64,000 nt of DNA from Leptospira levettii (GTDB taxonomy: Bacteria > Spirochaetota > Leptospiria > Leptospirales > Leptospiraceae): contig NZ_NPDM01000001.1 of NCBI RefSeq assembly GCF_002812085.1, positions 496,001-560,000 on the forward strand, given 5' to 3'. A program made the position numbers and the translations under genes. Position 1 is the first letter of the stretch; each line of letters opens with the position of its first letter. Positions 36,233-45,791 of this stretch are shown here, piece after piece. The notes beneath the pieces were generated by a model, which saw only the letters and a list, made by a program, of their open reading frames with translations, was not told the DNA's origin and did not search any database.

Positions 36233-39200
36233 AGATTTTATTGAAACAGCACTTAAAAATCGAATTACCACAATTATTGCAGCAATTGTTGCTGTATTAT
36301 TTGGAATTTGGGCATGGATAGACATTCGTAAAGAAGCATATTCCGACATCGCTGACACACAAGTTCGATTGATTGCTAAATTTCCTGGGAAAGCAGCAGT
36401 AGAAGTTGAAGAAAGGGTAACTCTTCCCATAGAACGCGTATTAAACGCTATCCCGAAGGTTGCGGTGCGACGTTCAAGAACGATCAATGGTCTCGTTGTA
36501 TTCCAATTTGTTTTTGAAGATGGAACTGATGATTATTTTGCACGTATGAGACTTATGGAACGTGTCGCGGATGCTGACATTCCAGAAGATGTACACCCTG
36601 CATTAGGACCCATGAGTTCACCTGTGGGTGAAATTTATCGATATGTTTTAGAATCTTCCGAGAATCACACCCCAATGGAATTACGAACCATCCAAGATTG
36701 GATTGTGATGCCAAAAATGTTACAAATTCCTGGGATTGCGGATGTTGTTACGTTCGGTGGATTACCCAAACAATATCATGTTGTAACGTCACCTGACAAA
36801 CTGATTCGTTTTAAATTAACAATCGGTGATGTGATCAAAGCTATTCAAGAGAATAACTTAAATACTGGAGGGAATTTACTCCTCCAAGGGGAACAAGGTT
36901 TTCCTATCCGTTCTCTTGGAGCCATTCGGGATCCTAAACACATTGAAAACATCGTAGTAAAAACTGTGAATGGAGTTCCTGTTTTTATCCGTGATTTGGG
37001 TTCGGTCGAAATTTCTCATCCGATTCCAAGTGGGGTTTTGGGTTATACAGTCCAAAACGAAGAAGAAGGTTTAATTGATGTTGACTCATCTGTCCAAGGT
37101 TTGGTGGCGATGAGACGATGGGGTGATCCCAATGAGATGGGTGAACGTATCCGTGAAAAAGTCAAAGAAATCAATGAAAACTACCTTCCGAAAGGAGTTC
37201 AACTTCGTAACACTTATGACAGAACAGATCTAGTAAATTATACTCTTCGAACAATTGGAAAAACATTGGTTGAAGGTGTTGTTGTCGTAAGTTTAGTTTT
37301 AATTTTCTTTATCGGAAGTGTTAGGGCAAGTCTTGTCGTTGTTGCAACAATTCCATTTGCGATGTTGTTTGCATTTTTACTCATGAACATGTCTGGAATT
37401 CCGGCAAGTTTACTTTCGTTAGGTGCAATTGACTTTGGTATTATCGTTGATGGTGCCGTCATCATGGTGGAAAATATCATGCGACGTTATCGTGATGCCA
37501 CACCTGAAGAAAAATCACATGGAATCCTCGCATTTACAAGAGATGCTGCATCTGAAGTTGGAACAGAAATTCTATTTTCTATCTTAATCATCATCTTAGC
37601 ATATCTTCCAATATTCTCGTTTGAACGAATCGAAGGTCGATTATTCAAACCAATGGCGTTTACGATTTCCTTTGCGATATTAGGAGCACTCATCTTCGCA
37701 ATGGCAGTGATCCCTGTGATCATGTCGATCATCTATAAACATTATTTTGAATCGGCAAATCCAGGACCAATCGAATGGCACAATCCATTTTATGATTGGA
37801 TCGAAGGAAAATACAAAAACCTCATTGAATTCATTGTCAATCGTTCGAAAAAAGCAGTTCGTTATACTTTCAGTGTTGTGACCATCTTCTTAGCCATTGG
37901 TATGTTTACCTTGGGAACGGAATTTTTACCAGAAATGGACGAAGGTGGATTTAACATTCGTATCTTTTTTCCAGTAGGGATTTCACTTCCAGAAGCTCGC
38001 AAGTTTATGCCAAAGATCAGACAAACGATCTATAAAAATGAACAAGTCAGCGTAGTCATTTCCCAGTTAGGTAGGAATGATGATGGAACAGATCCACTTC
38101 CACCAAACCGACTGGAAGTATTGATTGGTTTAAAAGACTATAATAAGTGGAAAGAAAAGATCACCAAACAAGAATTATTACTCAGAATGAAAAATGATCT
38201 GGAAGCCACTTTACCAGGTGCAAGGATCAGTTTTTCGCAACCGATTATGGACAACTTGTCCGAAGCAATCATGGGTACAATTGCCGACCTTGCAGTGTTT
38301 GTTTCAGGAAATGATTTAAAAATCATGCGTGGGATCGGTAATGAAGTTTTAAAAGAAATCAAAGAAATGAAAGGTGCCAGTGAATATGGTATCGAACAAG
38401 AAGCGGAAAGTCCTCAGTTAACAATCAATATCAATCGCGAAGCTGCTGCACGTTTTGGTATCAATGTAATCGATATCCAACAAATGATTGAAGCTGCGAT
38501 TGGGATGCAAAGAATCAGCACTTTGTATGAAGGTCCTTCCGACATTCCGCCAAAAACTCCTGCACGTTTTGGTATTGTTGTTCGATTTTCAAAAGATTAC
38601 CGTGCATCAAAACAAGCGATTGAGAATATGCCAATCATCTCTCCCAAAGGAGAAAGGATCCCATTATCACAGTTAGCAGATATTGAAGTGATTGATGGAC
38701 CAACAATGATCTTCAGACAAGAAGGCCGCCGGGTTGTTACGGTTAGAACAAACATTCGAGGTCGAGACCAAGGTGGATTTGTTTCTGAACTCCAAAAACG
38801 TGTTAAGAAAAAAATCAAACTACCAGACGGTTACGAAATCCGATTTGGGGGACAATACGAAAACCTTTCAAGGGTAGGGAAAAAATTAGCAATTGTCATC
38901 CCCATTACAATCCTCATCATATTCGGAGTATTGTATTTGTTGTATCGTAACTTAAAGTATGTTTATGTTGCACTTGCATGTATTCCTCTTTCCTTACTTG
39001 GAGGAATTTATGCATTATTACTTCGAGGGTATTACTTCAACGTATCAGGTGGAGTTGGTTTTATTTCACTCTTTGGAATTGCAACCATGGCAGGGGTATT
39101 ATTCGTTTCAAGAACCAACCATCTACTCATAGAAGAACCAGATATCTCAACGAAGGCAGCAGTTAAAAAAGCTGCAGTCATTCAGTTACGTCCAATGCTT

Positions 39201-39536
39201 ATGACCATGTTACTTGCGTTACTCGGATTAATTCCTGCAACTTTGGGAACAGGAGTAGGATCAGACGTACAAAGACCATTGGCAACGGTGATTGTAGGTG
39301 GATTATTTTCCGCTATGTGCCTCGTTTTAACCATCCTACCTTCGCTTTACTTAGTTGTAGTTGGGGAAAGAAAACCAGATGCAAAAGAATTAGAAGAAAT
39401 GAGTCACAAAAAACACATTCCATTTCTAGATTTTGTGAACGAACTGAGTGAAGAACCTTTAGAAGAAGATGATGACGATAATGATTCTCCTTCCAAGAAG
39501 AAGAAAAAACCCTCTAAAAAACGGAAAAAGACTTAA
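36225..39536 (+). CDS. Heavy-metal efflux RND pump (CzcA type)
   Basis: 1103 residues from ATG 36225 ([13 protein letters not shown]), which overlaps the upstream stop by 8 bases; the upstream extension lies inside that gene. It is the inner-membrane proton/metal antiporter. TM4 carries [16 protein letters not shown], the HME motif of Co/Zn/Cd/Ni-type pumps; Cu/Ag pumps (CusA) differ at this point, so a divalent metal is predicted. Other landmarks are the first helix [20 protein letters not shown], duplicated periplasmic domains and the tail with a Lys/Asp-rich stretch. A strong terminator follows 40 bases downstream. Confidence 0.92.
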   Translation: MIKDFIETALKNRITTIIAAIVAVLFGIWAWIDIRKEAYSDIADTQVRLIAKFPGKAAVEVEERVTLPIERVLNAIPKVAVRRSRTINGLVVFQFVFEDGTDDYFARMRLMERVADADIPEDVHPALGPMSSPVGEIYRYVLESSENHTPMELRTIQDWIVMPKMLQIPGIADVVTFGGLPKQYHVVTSPDKLIRFKLTIGDVIKAIQENNLNTGGNLLLQGEQGFPIRSLGAIRDPKHIENIVVKTVNGVPVFIRDLGSVEISHPIPSGVLGYTVQNEEEGLIDVDSSVQGLVAMRRWGDPNEMGERIREKVKEINENYLPKGVQLRNTYDRTDLVNYTLRTIGKTLVEGVVVVSLVLIFFIGSVRASLVVVATIPFAMLFAFLLMNMSGIPASLLSLGAIDFGIIVDGAVIMVENIMRRYRDATPEEKSHGILAFTRDAASEVGTEILFSILIIILAYLPIFSFERIEGRLFKPMAFTISFAILGALIFAMAVIPVIMSIIYKHYFESANPGPIEWHNPFYDWIEGKYKNLIEFIVNRSKKAVRYTFSVVTIFLAIGMFTLGTEFLPEMDEGGFNIRIFFPVGISLPEARKFMPKIRQTIYKNEQVSVVISQLGRNDDGTDPLPPNRLEVLIGLKDYNKWKEKITKQELLLRMKNDLEATLPGARISFSQPIMDNLSEAIMGTIADLAVFVSGNDLKIMRGIGNEVLKEIKEMKGASEYGIEQEAESPQLTININREAAARFGINVIDIQQMIEAAIGMQRISTLYEGPSDIPPKTPARFGIVVRFSKDYRASKQAIENMPIISPKGERIPLSQLADIEVIDGPTMIFRQEGRRVVTVRTNIRGRDQGGFVSELQKRVKKKIKLPDGYEIRFGGQYENLSRVGKKLAIVIPITILIIFGVLYLLYRNLKYVYVALACIPLSLLGGIYALLLRGYYFNVSGGVGFISLFGIATMAGVLFVSRTNHLLIEEPDISTKAAVKKAAVIQLRPMLMTMLLALLGLIPATLGTGVGSDVQRPLATVIVGGLFSAMCLVLTILPSLYLVVVGERKPDAKELEEMSHKKHIPFLDFVNELSEEPLEEDDDDNDSPSKKKKKPSKKRKKT

Positions 39537-39575
39537 ATAGAACTTATCATAAAAAAGTAAGTAGAGTGTAGAACT

Positions 39576-39609
39576 AACCTCTGGAAACAATTTCCAGAGG
39601 TTTTTTTTT
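39576..39609 (+). terminator. Rho-independent terminator
   Basis: A perfect 12-bp stem AACCTCTGGAAA / TTTCCAGAGGTT with a CAA loop (39576-39602) is followed by nine T. It ends the metal-efflux operon. The convergent porin gene stops at 39608 inside the T-tract, and the stem serves that strand as well. Confidence 0.9.
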
Positions 39610-40870
39610 ATATCCTAACTGTTGCCGCGACCACAAACAATCGCTCTACTCTAGTCCTTTTGTTATTATCTGTTTCAAAAACAGGATCCATCGATTCTCT
39701 TTGGATGGCTTCGAAACGTAAAAGTCCAGGTAACCAATTTAATAAATCAAAAGTGATCGTATATCCATTAGTTAAAAAACCATTTCTGGTATATGTTGGT
39801 GCTAACACTTGTTTTGGATCATAAAATCGTTCTAAACGTAAACTAAGCCTAAAAATATCTTCATACCGAAAACTTGTCCAAAAAGTGCCGTGATACCATT
39901 GGTTATAAACTCTAGACTCCCTGCTGATATACATTGGCAAAACAGGATTGATTTCTTTCCACCATGGTTCATAGGATAAAGATTCTTTTGTCTTTTGTGC
40001 TCCAATGTCCCCAGACATAGCAAATGACAACCAATCTAAAACTTTCCATTCTACAATTGTATTATTGTATAACCTGGTTTGTTTTCGTTCATAGTCTGGT
40101 GCTTCATTTCCTACAAATTGATTCGCTGTTAGAATCAAATTGGGAGTAAATTGGTATTTAAATTGAGTTCCTACAGATTTATCTTTGTTTTGATCGGTAA
40201 TGTTTTGCCATCCATTCATCACATGAAATTGGAATTGGAATTTTTCACTAAACTTAGTTGTTACTCTGACTCCTGAAGAGTAATAAGGAACATAGTCGAG
40301 TGCCATTGCTCTCGTATAATTCCAGTTATCTGAAGAAATCCAAGATTCATGCCCTATGTGACCGAAGTAAATTCCAGCATCTAACCAAGTGTTTTTAGTT
40401 AACTTAAAACCAACGTATGCTTCTTGGATGTGTTTAACTGCATTTTGATTCGAACTTAATTCTCGGTTACTTTCTGCAGCGTAATTTGTATTCACTGAGG
40501 TCCCAAATTGTAATGCAATTCTACCTCGGATTTTTTCTTCCTGCCACTTTGCATCGACAAAACCTAAATTGATATTAAACTCATCATTCCTTACCGCTTG
40601 TGTTGTATAAGCTCGTTCTTTAGACCGAGGATGATTCGCGTTATGCGAATAATAAGTATCAACAAAGGCACCAAATTTTAAACTTTTGGGTAATACAATA
40701 TGATTGTCTTGATTTTGATTGGCTGAATCGTTTTGATTCTTTTGAACAATTTGATTTGTATCTTTGTTTGGATTTGTTTCATTCGTGTCCTCAGCAAATA
40801 AATTTCCTGAAAAGAGGAAAATAAAGGCAAGAATGGAAAGTAATGAAAGAAATTGATTCCGTGTTGGCAT
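39608..40870 (-). CDS. Outer-membrane beta-barrel protein, putative porin (BBP2-like)
   Basis: 420 residues. Signal peptide MPTRNQFLSLLSILAFIFLFSGNLFA, an Asn/Gln-rich linker, then a barrel of amphipathic strands with aromatic girdles. The start KFGAFVDTYYSHNANHPRSKERAYTTQ and NDEFNINLGFVDAKWQEEKIRGRIALQFG fit the putative beta-barrel porin-2 family (BBP2) as I know it. Gly/Asp-rich loops such as GIYFGHIGHESWISSDNW occur, and the chain ends RLFVVAATVRI. The cytochrome-like gene is 33 bases upstream on the same strand, so they may be co-transcribed. Confidence 0.78.
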   Translation of the reverse strand: MPTRNQFLSLLSILAFIFLFSGNLFAEDTNETNPNKDTNQIVQKNQNDSANQNQDNHIVLPKSLKFGAFVDTYYSHNANHPRSKERAYTTQAVRNDEFNINLGFVDAKWQEEKIRGRIALQFGTSVNTNYAAESNRELSSNQNAVKHIQEAYVGFKLTKNTWLDAGIYFGHIGHESWISSDNWNYTRAMALDYVPYYSSGVRVTTKFSEKFQFQFHVMNGWQNITDQNKDKSVGTQFKYQFTPNLILTANQFVGNEAPDYERKQTRLYNNTIVEWKVLDWLSFAMSGDIGAQKTKESLSYEPWWKEINPVLPMYISRESRVYNQWYHGTFWTSFRYEDIFRLSLRLERFYDPKQVLAPTYTRNGFLTNGYTITFDLLNWLPGLLRFEAIQRESMDPVFETDNNKRTRVERLFVVAATVRI

Positions 40871-40903
40871 GTAAATCCGCCCATCACGAGCGGAGTTTAA
40901 AAC

Positions 40904-41305
40904 TTATTTCTTAAGAAGTTCTTTGATCTCTTTTGGAAATGGTAGTAACTCTTCAGGAACTTGGATTAACTTTTTACGATAATTCTTTTTGTACTCTTTC
41001 TTAAACTTTGTATGGCAAGATTTACAAGTTTCATCTGGTTTTCCAACAGCAAGTTTAGAATCGATGATTTCTTTCCATTCTGCTTTTTGGTCTTCTGGAG
41101 CCATGTCTGGAACTTTTGCGAGAATTTTGTTGAGATAATCAGCATTATCCTTTTTGTCATACAACTTCGTCGCTGGTTTTGTATACTCTTCCATAAAATC
41201 ATGGAGATTCATCTCTGTGACTGACTTTGCTTTTTTTTCAGCATTTAGTACAAACCCGAAAGAAACAAAACCCATCAAGATACTCAAAAGTAATTTTAAT
41301 TTCAT
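40904..41305 (-). CDS. Cytochrome c'-like periplasmic protein
   Basis: 133 residues. Signal peptide MKLKLLLSILMGFVSFGFVLNA, then an all-helical, Lys-rich chain with one heme-binding motif CKSCH near residue 97, close to the C-terminus (DETCKSCHTKFKKEYKK). A single C-terminal CxxCH in a helical protein of this length fits the cytochrome c'/c556 architecture. The axial ligand cannot be identified. Such proteins bind heme covalently in the periplasm and can scavenge NO or move electrons. The porin follows 33 bases downstream. Confidence 0.68.
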   Translation of the reverse strand: MKLKLLLSILMGFVSFGFVLNAEKKAKSVTEMNLHDFMEEYTKPATKLYDKKDNADYLNKILAKVPDMAPEDQKAEWKEIIDSKLAVGKPDETCKSCHTKFKKEYKKNYRKKLIQVPEELLPFPKEIKELLKK

Positions 41306-41325
41306 ATCTACCTTCTTGCGAAATT

Positions 41326-42204
41326 CTAAAGTCGATTGGAAAGAGAATCAAGTCTGTTTTTACGCATCAGTTCTGATCCAAGACCAAATTTTTTGACTGA
41401 TTCGAAATTGACCCGGCCAGTGTATTCATCCTCATAATGGGACAAATGGTTCACAAAATTTTGGTCCAAACCTGCCAGGTATCGTGTTTCTGGAAAAAAC
41501 AAATATCCTTTTGCTCGTCTTGGAGTGAATGGAAATTGAATGAGAGTCAGGTAATGTTCCCAAGAGTTTTTTTCGGGAGGAATTGATTTTTCAAAAGCAC
41601 GCACTCCTCTTTTGACGTGTTTCACTTCATCTTCGAAAATGATGAGCATAATTTCGGCAGTTTTTACATCTCCAAAATAGGAGAATACTTTTGCATATAT
41701 TTGCGAATAATCTAAGTTAGCTCCTTCAAAAGACAAAGACATAACTGCTGAAAATGACTCTATTGTTTGAAACTGTTCCAACTGTTTCCAAAAAATATAA
41801 TTTAAAGGGATATCTCCAAATTGAACACCAAAATCATTCATCCTGTTGATGTACAATTTTAAATGCGTTTGTTCCTCTTCGATTGTTTTGACCCAACCAT
41901 TTCGGATCGATTTGGGAGCATTTGGAAATGCTAAGATTGCCCAAGCAAACAGTTCAATTGCCATAAGTTCATGGTTTGCGAAATGATGGAGAGTAAGTCC
42001 TTTATTGGATTCTAAATTCAAATGTTCAAGTCTTGGAATTTTCACTTTTTTATCAGAAAACTGAATCAGCTGATTCCTTCCAGGTTTTTGAATGCGAAGA
42101 GGTATTTCTTCAAACTCCTCTTCCCAATGTTTTGAAGGAGGAAGTAATTTATCTTCCAAATTTGGAGCAAGTAACAGATGTTTTGCGTATTCGGAAAGTT
42201 TCAT
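41326..42204 (-). CDS. DUF455 family ferritin-like protein
   Basis: 292 residues. The central helices carry the paired Glu/His motifs of a diiron four-helix bundle: FANHELMAIELFAW, TIEEEQTHLKLY, SFEGANLDYSQIY and IFEDEVKHVKRGV. This pattern matches DUF455, a bacterial family of ferritin-like proteins of unknown reaction, probably oxygen- or substrate-activating. It is the first of three minus-strand genes with the cytochrome c'-like protein (20 bases) and the porin downstream, which might form an oxidative or iron-linked set. Confidence 0.82.
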   Translation of the reverse strand: MKLSEYAKHLLLAPNLEDKLLPPSKHWEEEFEEIPLRIQKPGRNQLIQFSDKKVKIPRLEHLNLESNKGLTLHHFANHELMAIELFAWAILAFPNAPKSIRNGWVKTIEEEQTHLKLYINRMNDFGVQFGDIPLNYIFWKQLEQFQTIESFSAVMSLSFEGANLDYSQIYAKVFSYFGDVKTAEIMLIIFEDEVKHVKRGVRAFEKSIPPEKNSWEHYLTLIQFPFTPRRAKGYLFFPETRYLAGLDQNFVNHLSHYEDEYTGRVNFESVKKFGLGSELMRKNRLDSLSNRL

Positions 42205-42268
42205 ACATTGATACCAAGAAAATGGATTTACAAAAATCCAAATTCAATGATAGATAAATCCAAATTCA

Positions 42269-42607
42269 ATGACCACTTCCAATTCGAAAAGTCCTAATTT
42301 TTACGAATCCGTTTACAATATCGTAAAAAAAATCCCAAAAGGAAAAGTGACTACGTATGGACACATCGCGTTATTACTAGGTAACCCAAGAGCCGCCAGA
42401 GCCGTTGGCTACGCATTAAATTCACTCAAAAAAGATAGGGAGTCCAAAATCCCATGGCAAAGAGTGATCAATCGCCAAGGGAGGATTTCGTTTAAAGGAG
42501 ATAGTTTTCGAGCCGATTTACAAAAAAAAATCTTACAAACAGAAGGTGTTTTCTTTGATTTAGGTGGTGATCAATTGGATTTTGGCAAGTACGGATGGTT
42601 TCCATAA
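42269..42607 (+). CDS. Alkyltransferase-like (ATL) DNA repair protein
   Basis: 112 residues. It has the DNA-binding domain of O6-alkylguanine-DNA alkyltransferases ([36 protein letters not shown]), but the catalytic PCHRV is PWQRVI here. Trp in place of the alkyl-accepting Cys defines ATL proteins, which bind O6-alkylguanine and recruit nucleotide excision repair instead of transferring the alkyl group. The C-terminal [18 protein letters not shown] is also typical. It begins 64 bases from the divergent DUF455 gene and ends 1 base before thiD. Confidence 0.88.
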   Translation: MTTSNSKSPNFYESVYNIVKKIPKGKVTTYGHIALLLGNPRAARAVGYALNSLKKDRESKIPWQRVINRQGRISFKGDSFRADLQKKILQTEGVFFDLGGDQLDFGKYGWFP

Positions 42608-42608
42608 A

Positions 42609-43409
42609 ATGAAAAAAGATTTCCCAATCACACTCACAATTGCTGGTTCGGATTCGGGTGGTGGCGCAGGAGTCCAAGCCGATCTCAAAACCTTTTCATC
42701 CTTAGCGACATTTGGAACCACCGTATTTACTTGTTTAACAGCTCAAAATCCTGATGGTGTTACAGGGATTTATGAAATCTCTCCTGATTTTGTTTCTTCA
42801 CAACTACAAGCTGTTTCCAATTATTTCCCAATCAAATCAGCCAAAACAGGAATGTTATATTCTAAAGACATCATTAAAGTCGTTGCGACATTCTTTTATG
42901 AGAATCCAGACATACAATTGGTTTTGGATCCTGTCATGGTGGCAACGAGTGGTGCCAAACTATTAAAGGATGATGCAATCCAATCTCTCATCGAGGATTT
43001 AATTCCATTATCGAAGGTAATCACACCCAACCTCGACGAAGCTTCTCTTTTGTTAGGTGAGACAATCAACCAATATGATCAATTAGTGCCAATGGCTAAA
43101 AAATTATACCAAAAATTCAATGTGCCTATTTTGTTAAAAGGTGGTCATTTGCCAAAGGCTAGTGAAGCAACTGATGTTTTATTTGATGGAAACTCTGTTT
43201 ACGAATTTTCAAAAACTTATCTTAAAGACAAACATACTCATGGAACTGGTTGCACTTATTCGGCAGCGATCACTGCCTTCCTGGCTCATGGTAAAAATTT
43301 AGCAGAGGCTGTTGGTTCTGCGAAAGAATACTTACACTTAACACTGGAAGATGATATTGTGACAGGTCCCATCCATCATTTAAATCATTTCCCAGAACCA
43401 ACAAATTAA
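42609..43409 (+). CDS. thiD: Hydroxymethylpyrimidine/phosphomethylpyrimidine kinase
   Basis: 266 residues from ATG 42609, 1 base after the ATL stop. ThiD phosphorylates HMP and HMP-phosphate in thiamine synthesis. The N-terminal pattern is [23 protein letters not shown], with [10 protein letters not shown] near residue 115, LLKGGH at 178 and the ATP-binding [11 protein letters not shown] near residue 210. The frame extends upstream inside the ATL gene, but [16 protein letters not shown] is the family start. It is convergent with the sigma-54 regulator. Confidence 0.94.
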   Translation: MKKDFPITLTIAGSDSGGGAGVQADLKTFSSLATFGTTVFTCLTAQNPDGVTGIYEISPDFVSSQLQAVSNYFPIKSAKTGMLYSKDIIKVVATFFYENPDIQLVLDPVMVATSGAKLLKDDAIQSLIEDLIPLSKVITPNLDEASLLLGETINQYDQLVPMAKKLYQKFNVPILLKGGHLPKASEATDVLFDGNSVYEFSKTYLKDKHTHGTGCTYSAAITAFLAHGKNLAEAVGSAKEYLHLTLEDDIVTGPIHHLNHFPEPTN

Positions 43410-43412
43410 TCG

Positions 43413-43444
43413 ACTCAATATCATTTTAATACTCGATATTGAGT
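43413..43444. terminator. Convergent terminator hairpin between thiD and the sigma-54 regulator
   Basis: ACTCAATATC (43413-43422) and GATATTGAGT (43435-43444) form a perfect 10-bp stem around a 12-base loop. On plus it is followed by TCTTTAATTTTTTT, so it should end thiD. It overlaps the last codons and stop of the regulator gene (43426), so for that strand it lies at the 3' end. Confidence 0.7.
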
Positions 43445-45543
43445 TCTTTAATTTTTTTATCCAATGTGTTACGATTAATGCCTAAAAATTTTGCTACTCT
43501 CGTTTTGGTGTAACGAAACTTTTTCATTGCATATTGGATCAAACGAGATTCAACTTCACTCACTACAATTTCCATTGCTCGTCCATCCAATCCATCAAGT
43601 TGTCCTGAAGTCAATCGACCAGATCCTAAATCCAGTGGTTCCATTCCAGAAACTGATTCAACGTGATTTGTATTGGATACTTCTACTGTACTTTCAGGCA
43701 ACTCTTCCATATTCGATAGAATGTCAGAAAAATCTTCTTCATTCAATATCTCGTCTTGCGCAAGTACGACAGCACGTTCGATTACGTTTTCTAATTCTCT
43801 CACATTACCAGGCCATCTGTATTTAAGTAATAATCTGGATGCTTCTCTTGAGATTCCTTTGATCGCTTTATTATTATCTTTTGTGTATTTTTCTAAAAAG
43901 TGATTCATTAGAAGTGGAATGTCTTCTACTCGATCACGAAGTGGTGGAGTATTAATTTTAACAACATTCAATCGGTAAAACAAATCCGCTCTGAATTTTT
44001 TTTCAGCAACTAACTGTTCTAATTCGGCATTTGTTGCCGCAATGATCCTTACATCTACTTTTTTTGCTTTTGTAGACCCAATCGCTTCAATCTCACGTTC
44101 CTGTAAAACACGCAGTAACTTCGATTGTAAATTTAAATCCATTTCACCTATTTCGTCTAAGAAAATTGTACCTGTATCGGCGAGTTCAAACTTTCCTTTT
44201 TTATCAGTCACAGCTCCTGTAAAGGATCCCTTTTTGTGACCAAACAATTCACTTTCTAGTAGATTTTCAGGTATTGCTGCACAATTGATTTTGATAAATG
44301 GATTTTCTGAACGAGAACTATTGTAATGAATCGCATTTGCTATCATTTCTTTTCCAGTTCCAGATTCTCCAGTAATGAGAACAGAAGCCCTTGAATCAGC
44401 AACTAGTTGGATTTTTTCAAACATCTTTTCCATACTCGCAGCTTTTCCAATGAGTGATCCAAATTTATATTTATTTTTGAGTTCTCTCTTTAATTGGATA
44501 TTCTCTCGAGAGATTTCCTTTTTAGCTTCTTCCACAAGATTTTGAATTTTAATCGATTGCGAAATGATTGATGCAACAACTTGTAAAAAATCTAAAAAAG
44601 ATTTTAAATCAGTATGTTTATTTTGTACAATAAAAGCATTCACTACCCCAAGCGTGGTTTGTTCACTTAATATAGGTGCGCACAATAAACTTACGTTATG
44701 TGGATCATGTTTAAAATGAGACAAATAACCAACTCGATTTAAAAAATCAGGATGTGATGCAACCGATTCAATGATGATTGGTTCTCCTGACTCATATACT
44801 TTTCCCGTGATTCCTTCACCAGGTTGGTAGGTGCCTTTTTCAATTTCTTCGGGAGATAATCCAGATGCAGCAACAATGCGTAGTAATGCTTCTTCTTTAT
44901 TGAATAGGACAATACTACCCTTCTCCAAACGAAGTGATTTTTCCATAGTCACCATAATGGAATCAAACACTTCATTTTGGTCGAGTGTGGAACTGACAAC
45001 TTTAGAAATTTCGATGAGGGTTGCTTGGATTTTGGTTCGTTGTTCTAAGGAACGAATGGTTTGTAAGTTTTTAAAGATCTGACCCGCTTGGTTTGCAAGG
45101 ACACTCACAATCTCCAACATATCTGGTGTAAACGCATTCAATCGATTGGAATCGAGTGAGATCACTCCAATGATATCGTCTTCAACAATCATAGGAGCCA
45201 CAAGTTCTGATTTAATTTCCTCTTTGACCTGAATGTAATCTGGATCTTTGGAAACATCGTTTACCAATTTTGCCTTTCCAGTGGAAGCAGCCATCCCCGT
45301 AATCCCTTGGCCAATCTTCAATTTGGTCTCCCTGAGTAATTGTTGGTTCATACCACGAGAGGTAACAGCATCAAGGACACTCTGCTTTTCATCGATGAGC
45401 ATCAGTGACCCCGATTCTACCCCACAAATTTGAATGCAACGGTCCAAAATGAGTTCCAGTAGACCGTCAGGGTCCTGGGTGGAATTCATTGCCGTGGCTA
45501 CTTCGTGGATGGATTGGATCGGATTGAATTTTTTCGCGCTCAT
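43426..45543 (-). CDS. GAF-domain sigma-54-dependent transcriptional activator
   Basis: 705 residues. Two GAF domains (about 10-170 and 185-335) are followed by the AAA+ domain (about 375-610) with Walker [16 protein letters not shown] (variant of the sigma-54-contacting GAFTGA), Walker [11 protein letters not shown] and the [10 protein letters not shown] sensor region. A Fis-type HTH ends the chain ([24 protein letters not shown]). It activates sigma-54 promoters in response to a small-molecule signal bound by GAF; the ligand is unknown. It is divergent from the GAF-PP2C gene at 45792 with 248 bases between. Confidence 0.93.
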   Translation of the reverse strand: MSAKKFNPIQSIHEVATAMNSTQDPDGLLELILDRCIQICGVESGSLMLIDEKQSVLDAVTSRGMNQQLLRETKLKIGQGITGMAASTGKAKLVNDVSKDPDYIQVKEEIKSELVAPMIVEDDIIGVISLDSNRLNAFTPDMLEIVSVLANQAGQIFKNLQTIRSLEQRTKIQATLIEISKVVSSTLDQNEVFDSIMVTMEKSLRLEKGSIVLFNKEEALLRIVAASGLSPEEIEKGTYQPGEGITGKVYESGEPIIIESVASHPDFLNRVGYLSHFKHDPHNVSLLCAPILSEQTTLGVVNAFIVQNKHTDLKSFLDFLQVVASIISQSIKIQNLVEEAKKEISRENIQLKRELKNKYKFGSLIGKAASMEKMFEKIQLVADSRASVLITGESGTGKEMIANAIHYNSSRSENPFIKINCAAIPENLLESELFGHKKGSFTGAVTDKKGKFELADTGTIFLDEIGEMDLNLQSKLLRVLQEREIEAIGSTKAKKVDVRIIAATNAELEQLVAEKKFRADLFYRLNVVKINTPPLRDRVEDIPLLMNHFLEKYTKDNNKAIKGISREASRLLLKYRWPGNVRELENVIERAVVLAQDEILNEEDFSDILSNMEELPESTVEVSNTNHVESVSGMEPLDLGSGRLTSGQLDGLDGRAMEIVVSEVESRLIQYAMKKFRYTKTRVAKFLGINRNTLDKKIKELNIEY

Positions 45544-45791
45544 AGGTTTTGCTCTTTGTTATTACGGATTGCTGGAAAGGAACACAGATTCAATTTGCTT
45601 ATTTTCTCATCACAATGTACGGTAAGCAAACAATTAATCGATTTTTTCAACATTTCACTTGCCTTCCTTTCGATTTCAGCAGAAAAAACAACATTTGCTT
45701 ATAGATTAAGCACAAATCGTACCAGGTTTCTTGGAACGACACGAAATTCTTGTAGCAGACGAAAAAAGAAATCGGATACCCTGGCACTGTG
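45544..45791. promoter_or_regulatory. Divergent intergenic region between sigma-54 regulator and PP2C gene
   Basis: About 250 AT-rich bases without a credible gene. It must hold the promoters of both divergent genes, but I cannot place -35/-10 boxes with confidence and found no sigma-54 TGGCAC-N5-TTGC element. The nearest look-alike is TGGCAC at 45782, rejected below. Confidence 0.4.
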
